A stretch of DNA of 22,760 nt from a virus. The notes under the pieces are model-generated. The model was not told the DNA's origin, searched no databases, and worked only from the letters and a program-made list of their open reading frames with translations. How positions within the stretch are numbered: position 1 is the first letter of the stretch; each line of letters starts with the position of its first letter. Location of the stretch: positions 1 through 22,760 of IMG/VR virus record IMGVR_UViG_3300025141_000826. One strand, given 5' to 3'. Below, piece by piece: positions 1 through 5,660 of the stretch. Position numbers and translations under genes: made by a program.

Positions 1-1
1 G

Positions 2-487
2 TTGCGATTGGGATTCAGCGAGGCCCTAAAGCGGGGTCAACGGGGTGAGAAGCGCGTCGCTGCGTCTCTGGAAGGGCTGGGGTATTGGGTGCTTAATGCG
101 TGCGATATAGCAGGGAAGGGAGGCCTCGGGCCTTCGTTTTTCTGTGAGGACTCGCGGCTTGCTGTGCCTGACCTCCTCTGTGCCGGTGAGCGCGGCTCCT
201 TCTGGGTTGAGGTCAAAGCAAGGGCGGTTAGCCCGCTCTGCAGGTGGAGGGGCTACCGGGTCTCGGGGATTGATACTCGCGACTTTAACAACTACCAGCG
301 CGTCGAGGAAGAGACCGGCCTTCCTGTTGCCCTCGTGTTCCTGCACGAAGAAGAGAAGCAGGTGAGGGGAGCGAAGCTCGAATGGTTCCGAGCAAACGTA
401 GACCATACCTGGGACAAGCGCCCCAACCGCATGACCTATTGGAAGTTTGAGGACGTGCCCCGCATCGCCTCCCTGGAGGCCGCGTGA
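2..487 (+). CDS. PD-(D/E)XK-type nuclease (Holliday-junction resolvase/VRR-Nuc-like)
   Basis: The 161-residue product carries the signature layout of the PD-(D/E)XK nuclease superfamily. An N-terminal helix has a RGEKRVAASLE motif (E16), followed by PDLL (D57), then a beta strand with VEVKAR (E70, K72) that would supply the metal-binding Asp/Glu and catalytic Lys. Single-domain enzymes of this size in phages usually act on branched or recombining DNA (Hjc-like) or as general DNA-processing nucleases. The TTG at base 2 is the first available start. Because the window begins there, the true start may lie upstream and a few N-terminal residues may be missing. The stop overlaps the next start (TGATG). 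Its place upstream of an initiator and helicase suggests a role in replication or recombination. Fold assignment is by motif; the exact substrate is unknown. Confidence 0.72.
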   Translation: MRLGFSEALKRGQRGEKRVAASLEGLGYWVLNACDIAGKGGLGPSFFCEDSRLAVPDLLCAGERGSFWVEVKARAVSPLCRWRGYRVSGIDTRDFNNYQRVEEETGLPVALVFLHEEEKQVRGAKLEWFRANVDHTWDKRPNRMTYWKFEDVPRIASLEAA

Positions 488-846
488 TGGTTGATTGGAT
501 AGAGGCGGCCATCGGCGGAAGCCCGGAGGAGTCCTGCCTAATCACGGATGCACAGATGGACGACCTGCACCTCTCAAGGCTCGTGGGCCTGCATGCAACG
601 GTCTTTGCTGGGCAGGAGACGAGCGTCCCCGAGTGGCTGGAGAACTCATGCGCCGTGGGACCGACGGCGAAGGAACTGTGGTGTTTGCTGAGAGAGAAGC
701 CTCTCCATGCGGACGAGCTCCGCCGCTTTCTCAAGTTCGACGAGGTCGAGTGGAGACAAATCTCCCCAAGCCTTGAGCAGCTCAGAAGAGCGAATCTTGT
801 TTTCCAACAAATCGGTGGGGCCCTGTGGGCCAAGGAGGTTGTCTAG
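487..846 (+). CDS. Small winged-helix-like hypothetical protein
   Basis: This encodes 119 residues if the ATG at 487 is used; a GTG three bases earlier is possible. The ATG overlaps the upstream TGA (TGATG). I do not recognise the family. The C-terminal half (about residues 56-118) reads as a compact winged helix-turn-helix: GPTAKELWCLLRE, then a second helix ADELRRFLKF, a recognition-like helix SPSLEQLRRANL, and a short hydrophobic hairpin ending in LWAKEVV. This is the layout of small DNA-binding or replication-accessory proteins, but no diagnostic motif is present. Its stop TAG overlaps the GTG of the replication initiator by one base (TAGTG), and its last codons supply the AAGGAGG ribosome binding site of that gene. 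Translational coupling is therefore likely. DNA binding is an inference from helix pattern only. Confidence 0.6.
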   Translation: MVDWIEAAIGGSPEESCLITDAQMDDLHLSRLVGLHATVFAGQETSVPEWLENSCAVGPTAKELWCLLREKPLHADELRRFLKFDEVEWRQISPSLEQLRRANLVFQQIGGALWAKEVV

Positions 847-1733
847 TGCTGTACGCGAAGCTGATGGGGGGATTCCATCACAACTCGAAAATCCTGCAGC
901 TCAAGAGCCTGGGGAGCGACCGCTTCTGTAAAGCGATAACCCTCTTTGTTATGTCGCTCAGCCACTGCGCAGGGGAGCTCACAGACGGCGTAATAAGTGA
1001 GCCAATTATGGCTCAACTTGTGCCATTTCGCATTAAGCGACCCCTTCGGGATTTAGAGGCTGTAGGCCTGTTGAAGGCCACTCGGGGGGCACTCGATGGC
1101 CACTGGGAGGTCAATGACTACACGTCGTATAACATATCAAAAGCCCAGTTGACTGCCAGTCGGGAGGCTTCAAGTGCCCGTAAGAAAAGAAGCAGGGCCC
1201 GGAATCATTCAGTAAATCGTGATGTGTCACGCGTGACTCACGCGGACGTCACGCGACCCCGGGACGCGGGACGCCACCATTACTTAAGTAAGAGTAAGAG
1301 TAATAGTAAAGGAGTAGTAGGGCGCGCAGGCGCGCAGGGCGGCACAACTCCCACGGAATTGAGCAAAGAAGAGTTGGATGCAGTGAGCCTTCAGGCCCGC
1401 ATTGCGTACACCAGGGCGGACAATGAGCGAGGGGGCCTGTACATGGGCAACTCCCCGTCATTTGCTGAACTTGGCCTGTACGCTTGGAAGGCCTCACAGC
1501 AGCAGGACGGACTTGACCCGGGCGCCATCGTTGAAGACTGGGCCGCTCGCTGGATGGACAGCAGGACCAGCCCGCAGCGTGACCCGCGCTGGCTGCTCGA
1601 ATGGGTGGAGCGCGGTGCTGCATCGAAGAAGCCGACCCCCAAGCCGCTGAACCGCACGCCAACAGTCGAAGAAGAGCAGGCCGCCTACGATGCCTTCATG
1701 GCTCGCCCAGAGGCGCAGGTGCAAAAGCGATGA
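846..1733 (+). CDS. Phage replication initiator / replisome organizer-like protein
   Basis: The product is 295 residues from GTG 846. That start is preferred over GTG 825 because a perfect AAGGAGG (832-838) sits 7 bases upstream and the upstream stop overlaps it. Residues 1-105 form a winged-helix domain with the pattern of phage initiator proteins: a short-helix start (LYAKLMGGFHHNSKILQL), ELTDGVISEPIMAQL, a wing with GLLKATRG and HWEVNDYTSYN, then a basic, low-complexity linker (KKRSRARNHS and SKSKSNSK). The C-terminal part (about 180-295) is helical, with several conserved-looking Trp residues, and may contact the helicase. The gene directly precedes and overlaps (ATGA) a DnaB-type helicase, as expected for an initiator/loader pair. 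The linker-coding DNA holds several arrays of tandem repeats (see origin candidate). The family is inferred from domain pattern plus context; there is no catalytic motif to confirm it. Confidence 0.68.
   Translation: MLYAKLMGGFHHNSKILQLKSLGSDRFCKAITLFVMSLSHCAGELTDGVISEPIMAQLVPFRIKRPLRDLEAVGLLKATRGALDGHWEVNDYTSYNISKAQLTASREASSARKKRSRARNHSVNRDVSRVTHADVTRPRDAGRHHYLSKSKSNSKGVVGRAGAQGGTTPTELSKEELDAVSLQARIAYTRADNERGGLYMGNSPSFAELGLYAWKASQQQDGLDPGAIVEDWAARWMDSRTSPQRDPRWLLEWVERGAASKKPTPKPLNRTPTVEEEQAAYDAFMARPEAQVQKR
1226..1336. other. Candidate replication origin: iteron-like and AT-rich tandem repeats inside the initiator gene
   Basis: Four neighbouring tandem-repeat arrays occur in about 110 bases. 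TCACGCG appears at 1227, 1238 and 1249, exactly 11 bp apart, the first copy lying inside the perfect 12-bp palindrome GTCACGCGTGAC (1226-1237). GGGACGC appears twice back to back (1261-1274). AGTAAG, AGTAAG, AGTAAT and AGTAAA run head to tail (1287-1310) in a locally AT-rich patch. GGCGCGCA appears twice (1321-1336). Iterons next to an easily melted AT-rich segment, embedded in the initiator's own gene, is the known arrangement of the lambda origin inside gene O. The encoded protein segment is a low-complexity linker, which leaves the DNA free to carry cis-acting sites. Function as an origin is inferred. Confidence 0.5.
1287..1310 (+). repeat. Four tandem AGTAAN hexamers
   Basis: AGTAAG, AGTAAG, AGTAAT and AGTAAA follow one another without gaps and encode the SKSKSNSK part of the initiator linker. 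The block is far more AT-rich than its surroundings and lies about 30 bases downstream of three phased TCACGCG copies. It could serve as an unwinding element. Confidence 0.75.
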
Positions 1734-3007
1734 GCATCCCATGCGCAGACCCCGAGCTTGAGGCTCGCTACCTCGGCTCAGCAATGAGCAACCCGGAGAC
1801 GCTCGACCGACACCCGGTCCAGTCAACCGACCTCTGGAAACCGTCACACCAGACCATCCTCTCGGCCATTCAGAGCCTGCGGGCAGCCGGTAAGCCCACG
1901 AACCCAATTGCAACGCAGCTTGAGCTTGACCGTCACGGCAATCTTGAGGGGGCCGGGGGCTCCCTTGCCGTCCGCCACATCGGAACCGTCGCCGAGCTGC
2001 AGCCCGGCCCAGTTGCTGAGAGAATCCGGGAGCTGGCCGTCCTCCGCCGCTACCGCCACGCAGCAGCGAACATCACCCAGCTCTGCGAGAGCGGAACGCC
2101 GGAGAGCGTGGCCCAGGCCATTCACGAAATGAGCATGCTGGTCACTCAGCCAGACGGCGAGCGCTACGGCACGCTGGCCCAAGCTGCGAACCTGGCACAG
2201 CAAGAGCACCTCTCCGCCATCGAAGGCGAGGGGGTGGGAGTCATCCCCACGGGCCTTGCTGCAGTGGACGCCATTGTGGGAGGCCTCGGATACGGGGACA
2301 TTTGCGTCATTGGTGGCGACACCTCCGTTGGTAAGTCCTCCACGGCCCTACTCGCTGCAGTGGCCCAGGCACGCGCCGGATATAAGCCCGGGATTATTAG
2401 CTGCGAAGACCCAATGATGCGTTGGGGACGCCGTGCGCTCTCCCTCGCTTCAGGGGTCCCAGCCCGCGCCCTTCGAGCGGGAGATACCACGCCAACCCAG
2501 CAGGGCCGGATTGTGAGCAGCCTTCGCAACATCGAGACGCAGAACATCGAGCTTGCAAGCTGCGTGGGCTCTCCGCTCTCCGAGGTCATCGAGGCAGCGC
2601 GCCATCTCATCTGGGACAAGGGCTGCAAGGTGCTCGTGCTGGACTACGTGCAATGCGTCCAGGTTCCAGGCATTGACAGCCGGCGGGAGCAGGTCCGACA
2701 GGTCCTGAGCCAGTTTAAGCACGAGCTAAACCGCCCAGGCGTTGAGGCCTGCGGAGTGGTGCTCAGTCAGTACCGCAAGCGAGACAACGAGGCCGAGCGC
2801 CCAAGCCGGAGCGCTCTCTATGAGGCGGCCTATATCGCTCAAATGGCGGAGATGATTCTCCTGCTCTGGAAGAGCGAGACGGGTCTTCTCTGTGGCGTGC
2901 TCGACAAGAGCAAGGACTCGGAGACGGGGCAGGAGTTCGCGCTCATGCGCGACCGCACCACGGGCCAGCTTTACGACCCTTCGGCAGAGGACCCGAACGA
3001 GTTATGA
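1730..3007 (+). CDS. dnaB: Replicative DNA helicase, DnaB family
   Basis: The product is 425 residues from ATG 1730, which overlaps the initiator stop (ATGA). An in-frame start further upstream at 1601 would add 43 residues overlapping the initiator and is rejected. Residues 1-140 match the helical DnaB N-terminal domain. The RecA-like ATPase domain has Walker A GGDTSVGKSS (195-204), the SCED strand with E226, Walker B VLVLDY (301-306), SQYRK (346-350) in place of the usual SQLSR-type motif, and a late AxYIAQMAEMILLLW helix-strand corresponding to the IEQDADVV region. DnaB-family helicases form hexamers that unwind DNA 5'-to-3' at the fork and recruit primase. At 425 residues it is slightly shorter than bacterial DnaB (about 470). 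Together with the upstream initiator it indicates that the phage builds its own replication start complex. No polymerase or primase is seen in the window. Confidence 0.93.
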   Translation: MSIPCADPELEARYLGSAMSNPETLDRHPVQSTDLWKPSHQTILSAIQSLRAAGKPTNPIATQLELDRHGNLEGAGGSLAVRHIGTVAELQPGPVAERIRELAVLRRYRHAAANITQLCESGTPESVAQAIHEMSMLVTQPDGERYGTLAQAANLAQQEHLSAIEGEGVGVIPTGLAAVDAIVGGLGYGDICVIGGDTSVGKSSTALLAAVAQARAGYKPGIISCEDPMMRWGRRALSLASGVPARALRAGDTTPTQQGRIVSSLRNIETQNIELASCVGSPLSEVIEAARHLIWDKGCKVLVLDYVQCVQVPGIDSRREQVRQVLSQFKHELNRPGVEACGVVLSQYRKRDNEAERPSRSALYEAAYIAQMAEMILLLWKSETGLLCGVLDKSKDSETGQEFALMRDRTTGQLYDPSAEDPNEL

Positions 3008-3567
3008 GCAGCTTGAAGCAAATCAAGGCCACTCCCTGGAAGCTGCTGCTGCAGATGCCGCTTCCCTTTCGGCTAACCATCAAGGTCCCCGGTGGCAACA
3101 TGGTTTGGACCACGGAGTCCGAGGTTGACCGACCCTCCGAGGCCTGCGCCATCTTCCAACGCGGAGAGTGGGGGAGGGTGTGTGCTGCAGTGGAGCTCGG
3201 GGACATGTTCGCCGGGGACTTCCCGAGGGTCCACAAGTCCCGGAAGAAGGGAAAGCAGGTGACGAGCCAGGAGGCTTTAGGGCGCAAGGCTGGGGACCTC
3301 GCGGCCAGAATTTATCTGCAGGGGGCCCCAGGATTGATGCGTCTTGGCAAGATTCTTCGCCACATTGGTGGGGAGCTTATCAAGGCGGAACTAGTGAAAG
3401 AAAGCGAGGAAACGAATGGCAGGAAGCAAGCCGGATTACACGGTGAAGATGGGAACAAAGGGCGGGGAATACTACAAGGTGGCGGCGGTCTGGAAGGACC
3501 TGAACCGGGTGAGCTTCGCCCTGGAGCAGGACTTCCTGAAGGTCTTGACACAGCTCAAGGCGGGTGA
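3004..3567 (+). CDS. Hypothetical protein of the replication module, with G/P/E-rich tail overlapping the next gene
   Basis: The product is 187 residues from ATG 3004, which overlaps the helicase stop (ATGA). I do not recognise a family. Residues 1-60 look beta-rich (PFRLTIKVPGG, MVWTTESEVDRPSEA), followed by a segment with AAVELGDMFAGDF, a basic patch HKSRKKGK (77-84), and a helical stretch to about residue 138. The last 49 residues are Gly/Glu/Pro-rich and are read from DNA that also encodes the first 50 residues of the next gene in another frame. They look like the by-product of overprinting rather than a folded domain. The position between helicase and an SSB-like protein suggests a replication accessory role, but no function is claimed. 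A frameshift in the sequence near 3416 is an alternative explanation for the long overlap. Confidence 0.6.
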   Translation: MSSLKQIKATPWKLLLQMPLPFRLTIKVPGGNMVWTTESEVDRPSEACAIFQRGEWGRVCAAVELGDMFAGDFPRVHKSRKKGKQVTSQEALGRKAGDLAARIYLQGAPGLMRLGKILRHIGGELIKAELVKESEETNGRKQAGLHGEDGNKGRGILQGGGGLEGPEPGELRPGAGLPEGLDTAQGG

Positions 3568-3673
3568 AGATGTTCGTGGGACTATTTGGTTTAACGATAC
3601 CAACGCTGCCCCCCGCAAGGTGTCTGATTTCAAGGCTCCCAGTTTTGAAGGAACCAACGACCTCCCCTTCTGA
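3416..3673 (+). CDS. Small protein with SSB-like C-terminal tip (possible ssDNA-binding protein)
   Basis: The product is 85 residues from ATG 3416, with GAGG just upstream. The N-terminal 60 residues read as short beta strands (PDYTVKMG, EYYKVAAVWKD, RVSFALEQ, DVRGTIWFND), compatible with a small beta-barrel. The protein ends in TNDLPF, close to the DDDIPF tip of bacterial SSB, the peptide that docks SSB-interacting partners. The gene sits just downstream of the helicase, where phages often encode their ssDNA-binding protein. It overlaps the upstream frame by 152 bases and the downstream Cys-rich frame by about 100 bases. Composition in the overlap favours this frame as genuine protein. ssDNA binding is an inference from the tip and the context; it could alternatively be a tip mimic. 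Confidence 0.62.
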   Translation: MAGSKPDYTVKMGTKGGEYYKVAAVWKDLNRVSFALEQDFLKVLTQLKAGEDVRGTIWFNDTNAAPRKVSDFKAPSFEGTNDLPF

Positions 3674-3974
3674 GGGGTCCGAGGTCTTCTGGTGTGAGCG
3701 TCTAAAGTGTCGGCTTTCAAAAAAAGCATGCGCCCAGCGGCACGTGCGGGGAGAGTCCCTAAAGCGGAACAAGAGGAACCGCTGGGAGCCCGCGTGCTGG
3801 GAGTCAATGGCTCCCCAGTGCAGGGGCTGCCCAGTGGGGGCGCTGCACCAGAAGAGCCTCCAGCTGTCAACGCCAACGCCTCCCCGGAGCAGGTGGGCGA
3901 AGCGCGGAATCTGGGCGGTAACCGGACGCAGGGGCTCTGGGGAGGGCTCGACGAACGGAGACAAGAACTCTTGA
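3570..3974 (+). CDS. Cys-rich probable zinc-binding phage protein
   Basis: The product is 134 residues from ATG 3570; GTG 3564 is two codons earlier, and TTG 3645 is a shorter alternative that would remove most of the overlap with the preceding gene. Six cysteines form a spaced pattern: WCERLKC, a third Cys in KKACAQRH, then PACWESM and QCRGCPVG. This C-x4-C-x6-C ... C-x7-C-x2-C arrangement resembles small phage zinc-ribbon proteins ending in a CxxC-G motif. The segment after the last CxxC is Ser/Arg/Gly-rich and may be unstructured. The first 35 residues overlap the upstream gene out of frame and may not be translated. The stop TGA overlaps a TTG start of the next gene (TTGA). No enzymatic role is evident. 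DNA or RNA binding through zinc is the plausible role. Confidence 0.55.
   Translation: MFVGLFGLTIPTLPPARCLISRLPVLKEPTTSPSEGSEVFWCERLKCRLSKKACAQRHVRGESLKRNKRNRWEPACWESMAPQCRGCPVGALHQKSLQLSTPTPPRSRWAKRGIWAVTGRRGSGEGSTNGDKNS
3719..3725 (+). promoter_or_regulatory. A7 run, possible -1 frameshift site
   Basis: Seven consecutive A residues lie in the Cys-rich reading frame as A AAA AAA, the codon phase required for a -1 slip. A -1 slip would move ribosomes into the frame that is open from about 3698 to the stop of the sigma-like HTH gene at 4250-4252. No strong upstream Shine-Dalgarno or downstream stem was recognised, so this is tentative. Confidence 0.3.
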
Positions 3975-4252
3975 GGCTCCACTCGACGTTGACGCGGGAG
4001 CAGTGGGAGCACCCCAAGCTCCTTGATTTTCTGATTAGGCGCTTTGGCCCGATGACACTTGCGGAGGTTGGAATTGTGCTCGCTGGAATCGAAGGGGTGG
4101 AGATGATTTCGAGAGAGCGAATCAGGCAGCTAGAGGAGCGAGCTATGAAAAAAGTTAGAGCCCGAGCAAAGGGCCTGGCGGGATACCTGAAGGAGAAGCG
4201 GGAATTGATGAACGGCTACGAGGAGCACGGACTATGGGCCTCCGATTATTAG
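3971..4252 (+). CDS. Stand-alone sigma-70 region-4-like helix-turn-helix protein
   Basis: The product is 93 residues if TTG 3971 is used; it overlaps the previous stop (TTGA) and has GGAG at 3957-3960. Residues about 28-64 match the sigma-70 region 4 HTH: MTLAEVG as the first helix, then a turn with a few extra residues (AGIEGVEM), then the recognition helix SRERIRQLEERAMKKVR, almost the canonical SRERIRQIEAKALRKLR. In sigma factors this domain contacts the -35 element and the RNA polymerase flap. A free region-4 protein in a phage may redirect host polymerase or act as a late-gene regulator. The same frame is open back to about 3698 with only a GTG at 3707 and no ribosome binding site, so a longer form is possible. 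The domain call is strong; the start is uncertain. Confidence 0.68.
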   Translation: MRLHSTLTREQWEHPKLLDFLIRRFGPMTLAEVGIVLAGIEGVEMISRERIRQLEERAMKKVRARAKGLAGYLKEKRELMNGYEEHGLWASDY

Positions 4253-4797
4253 GCATAGACCCGGGGTTTACATCCACCGGCTACGCAATCATTGACGTGG
4301 GAAGGAAGCATCAAAAGCTCCTTGCTGCAGGTGTCATCCATACCAAGCCACAGACGAGGCTTAAGCGGGTGGCCCGGGGTAGCGATGACATCCGGCGGAT
4401 TGCGGAAATCTTCAAGCCGCTCAATGCGGCCATCGCTGAGCACAAGCCAGACGTTGCGGCAATCGAAAGCATAGCAGGCTCACTGAGCGCACGAAGCGCA
4501 ACGGCCCTAGGCATGGGCTTTTCTCTGGCGGTGGGCGTTTGCCTTTCGCACGGACTGGAGCCCCTGGACTTCGGAGCGCTTGAGGTGAAAGAGGCAGCCA
4601 CGGGAAGCCGCAACGCATCAAAGACCGTTGTCGGGGGAGCCATCAAGGCCCGCTTTGGTGGGGCTCTCTGGGACAAGCTCTTGGAGCCCGTGGCCAGGAG
4701 CCGAAGGGAGCACGCCTACGACGCAGCGGGGGTAGCGCTAGCGGCTCTCAACCATCCTACATTGAAGCTGGCTGTAGGGCTGGGTGCGACAAAATGA
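4234..4797 (+). CDS. ruvC: RuvC-like Holliday junction resolvase
   Basis: The product is 187 residues from ATG 4234, with AGGAG (4220-4224) nine bases upstream. It overlaps the HTH gene by 19 bases. RNase H-fold resolvase motifs are visible in order: LLGIDPGFTSTG with D9 in strand 1, VAAIES with E78, EVKEAATGSRNASK (117-130) matching the RuvC VKKAVTG segment, and a C-terminal helix EHAYDAAGVALAAL with H160 and D163. These would be the four active-site carboxylate/His positions of the family. RuvC-type enzymes cut four-way junctions symmetrically. In phages they resolve recombination intermediates and branches before packaging, fitting the position immediately upstream of the terminase genes (ATGA overlap). 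Length is close to that of bacterial RuvC (about 170). Confidence 0.9.
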   Translation: MGLRLLGIDPGFTSTGYAIIDVGRKHQKLLAAGVIHTKPQTRLKRVARGSDDIRRIAEIFKPLNAAIAEHKPDVAAIESIAGSLSARSATALGMGFSLAVGVCLSHGLEPLDFGALEVKEAATGSRNASKTVVGGAIKARFGGALWDKLLEPVARSRREHAYDAAGVALAALNHPTLKLAVGLGATK

Positions 4798-5300
4798 ACG
4801 TGAAGAAGAAGAGGCCCACCTCGCGCCGAGGACTCAACACCAGACAAAGGAAATTCGTGGAGGCTTACTGCTCAACAGCGAAGGGAAACGCCACTCAGGC
4901 CGCAAAGCAAGCCGGGTACAAGGGGAACGATAACGCGCTCTCAACGGCTTCTCACCAGCTTTTGCGAAATCCTAAGATACACAAGGCAGTCACGGAATTG
5001 ATGAACAAGGCGTCAGCGGAGAGCGGTCTTTGCCGCGCTGAAATCATTCACCACATAGCCGACATCATCCGAGACGCGGACAACAACACCCGAGACCGGC
5101 TCAAAGCAATGGAGCTTTGGTGCAAAATGTCCGGCGCATTCATTGAGCGCCGCGAAGTTAAACACATCAACCCAGGTCCAACCATCTCAGTACAGCTAGA
5201 CGAGGCAGAGGGCCTCGCAAGGAGTCATAGAAATGCCAAAAAGCACGCAGTCCACATCATCGAAGCAACCCCCAAAGCCAGTAAAGGCGTGGTCTCTTGA
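4794..5300 (+). CDS. terS: Terminase small subunit
   Basis: The product is 168 residues from ATG 4794 (ATGA overlap with the resolvase gene). Residues 14-70 fit the Terminase_2-type small subunit pattern: LNTRQRKFVEAYCSTAKGN, then an HTH-like stretch ATQAAKQAGYKG, then a helix with LLRNPKIHKAVTELM. A second helical region (about 77-115) would form the oligomerisation part, and the C-terminus is basic. Small terminase subunits form rings, recognise the packaging start on the concatemer and regulate the large-subunit ATPase. The large subunit lies 356 bases downstream, separated by two small genes. The last 68 bases overlap the following gene. Confidence 0.88.
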   Translation: MNVKKKRPTSRRGLNTRQRKFVEAYCSTAKGNATQAAKQAGYKGNDNALSTASHQLLRNPKIHKAVTELMNKASAESGLCRAEIIHHIADIIRDADNNTRDRLKAMELWCKMSGAFIERREVKHINPGPTISVQLDEAEGLARSHRNAKKHAVHIIEATPKASKGVVS

Positions 5301-5451
5301 GAGGGCCGTGGGTGAAACCGGCTGGGTCTTTATCGAGATGGAGCTCTCACCTGCTCAGGTGAAGAAAGCAACCACGAAGCGTCACCCGCCAGACGTGCGG
5401 GCCGTTGTGCTTAGCAAGCTGGAGCGGGAAGCAATGAGGGTGGGGGAATGA
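5233..5451 (+). CDS. Small hypothetical protein between terminase subunits
   Basis: The product is 72 residues from ATG 5233, preceded by AAGGAG at 5219-5224 with an 8-base spacer, which is strong support for translation despite the 68-base overlap with the small terminase gene. Residues 1-18 are Ser/Lys/Pro-rich, and 19-72 read as a compact alpha/beta unit (WSLERAVGETGWVFIEMEL, SPAQVKKATTKRH, DVRAVVLSKLEREAMRVGE). I do not recognise a family. It overlaps the next start by ATGA, so it is translationally coupled to the membrane protein that follows. No function can be assigned. Confidence 0.6.
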   Translation: MPKSTQSTSSKQPPKPVKAWSLERAVGETGWVFIEMELSPAQVKKATTKRHPPDVRAVVLSKLEREAMRVGE

Positions 5452-5660
5452 CCTGGGAGACTGTCACGCTCGTTATAGGCCTAAGCGGCCTCGCCTGCGC
5501 CGCCTATGGTCTCCGCGTCTCCCTTCGCTTTCAGCACCTAACGAAGGCGAGGGAGGCCAGGAGGGCAAGCAGCAGGGGCATCAAGCAGGCGCTAGTGCGC
5601 ATTGAGCGGCTAGAGGAGAGAGTCCGAGAGGACAGCATCACGAGGCTGGGCAGGAGGTGA
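5448..5660 (+). CDS. Small single-pass membrane protein
   Basis: The product is 70 residues from ATG 5448 (ATGA overlap). Residues about 5-23 (TVTLVIGLSGLACAAYGLR) form one hydrophobic, Gly/Ala-rich membrane segment. The remaining 45 residues are strongly basic and helical (QHLTKAREARRASS and IERLEERVRED), most likely on the cytoplasmic side. Size and topology would fit a small holin-like or accessory protein, but there is no endolysin nearby and one membrane segment is not diagnostic, so no role is assigned. The stop overlaps the GTG of the large terminase gene (GTGA), and its last codons contain AGGAGG. Confidence 0.6.
   Translation: MTWETVTLVIGLSGLACAAYGLRVSLRFQHLTKAREARRASSRGIKQALVRIERLEERVREDSITRLGRR

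Noticed and set aside
825-845. GTG 825 as start of the replication initiator
   Set aside because: It would place the start before the AAGGAGG motif that clearly serves GTG 846, and it extends into the upstream gene.
1601-1729. Upstream in-frame extension of the helicase
   Set aside because: It would overlap the initiator by 130 bases, adds a non-DnaB-like segment, and the ATG at 1730 has the typical ATGA coupling.
3380-4012. 210-codon and 181-codon minus-strand frames
   Set aside because: They are antisense to the SSB-tip and Cys-rich genes, Ser/Arg/Pro-rich, and have no ribosome binding site or family resemblance.
5448-5660. Holin assignment for the 70-aa membrane protein
   Set aside because: A single hydrophobic segment with a basic tail is not specific, and no endolysin or spanin lies nearby.
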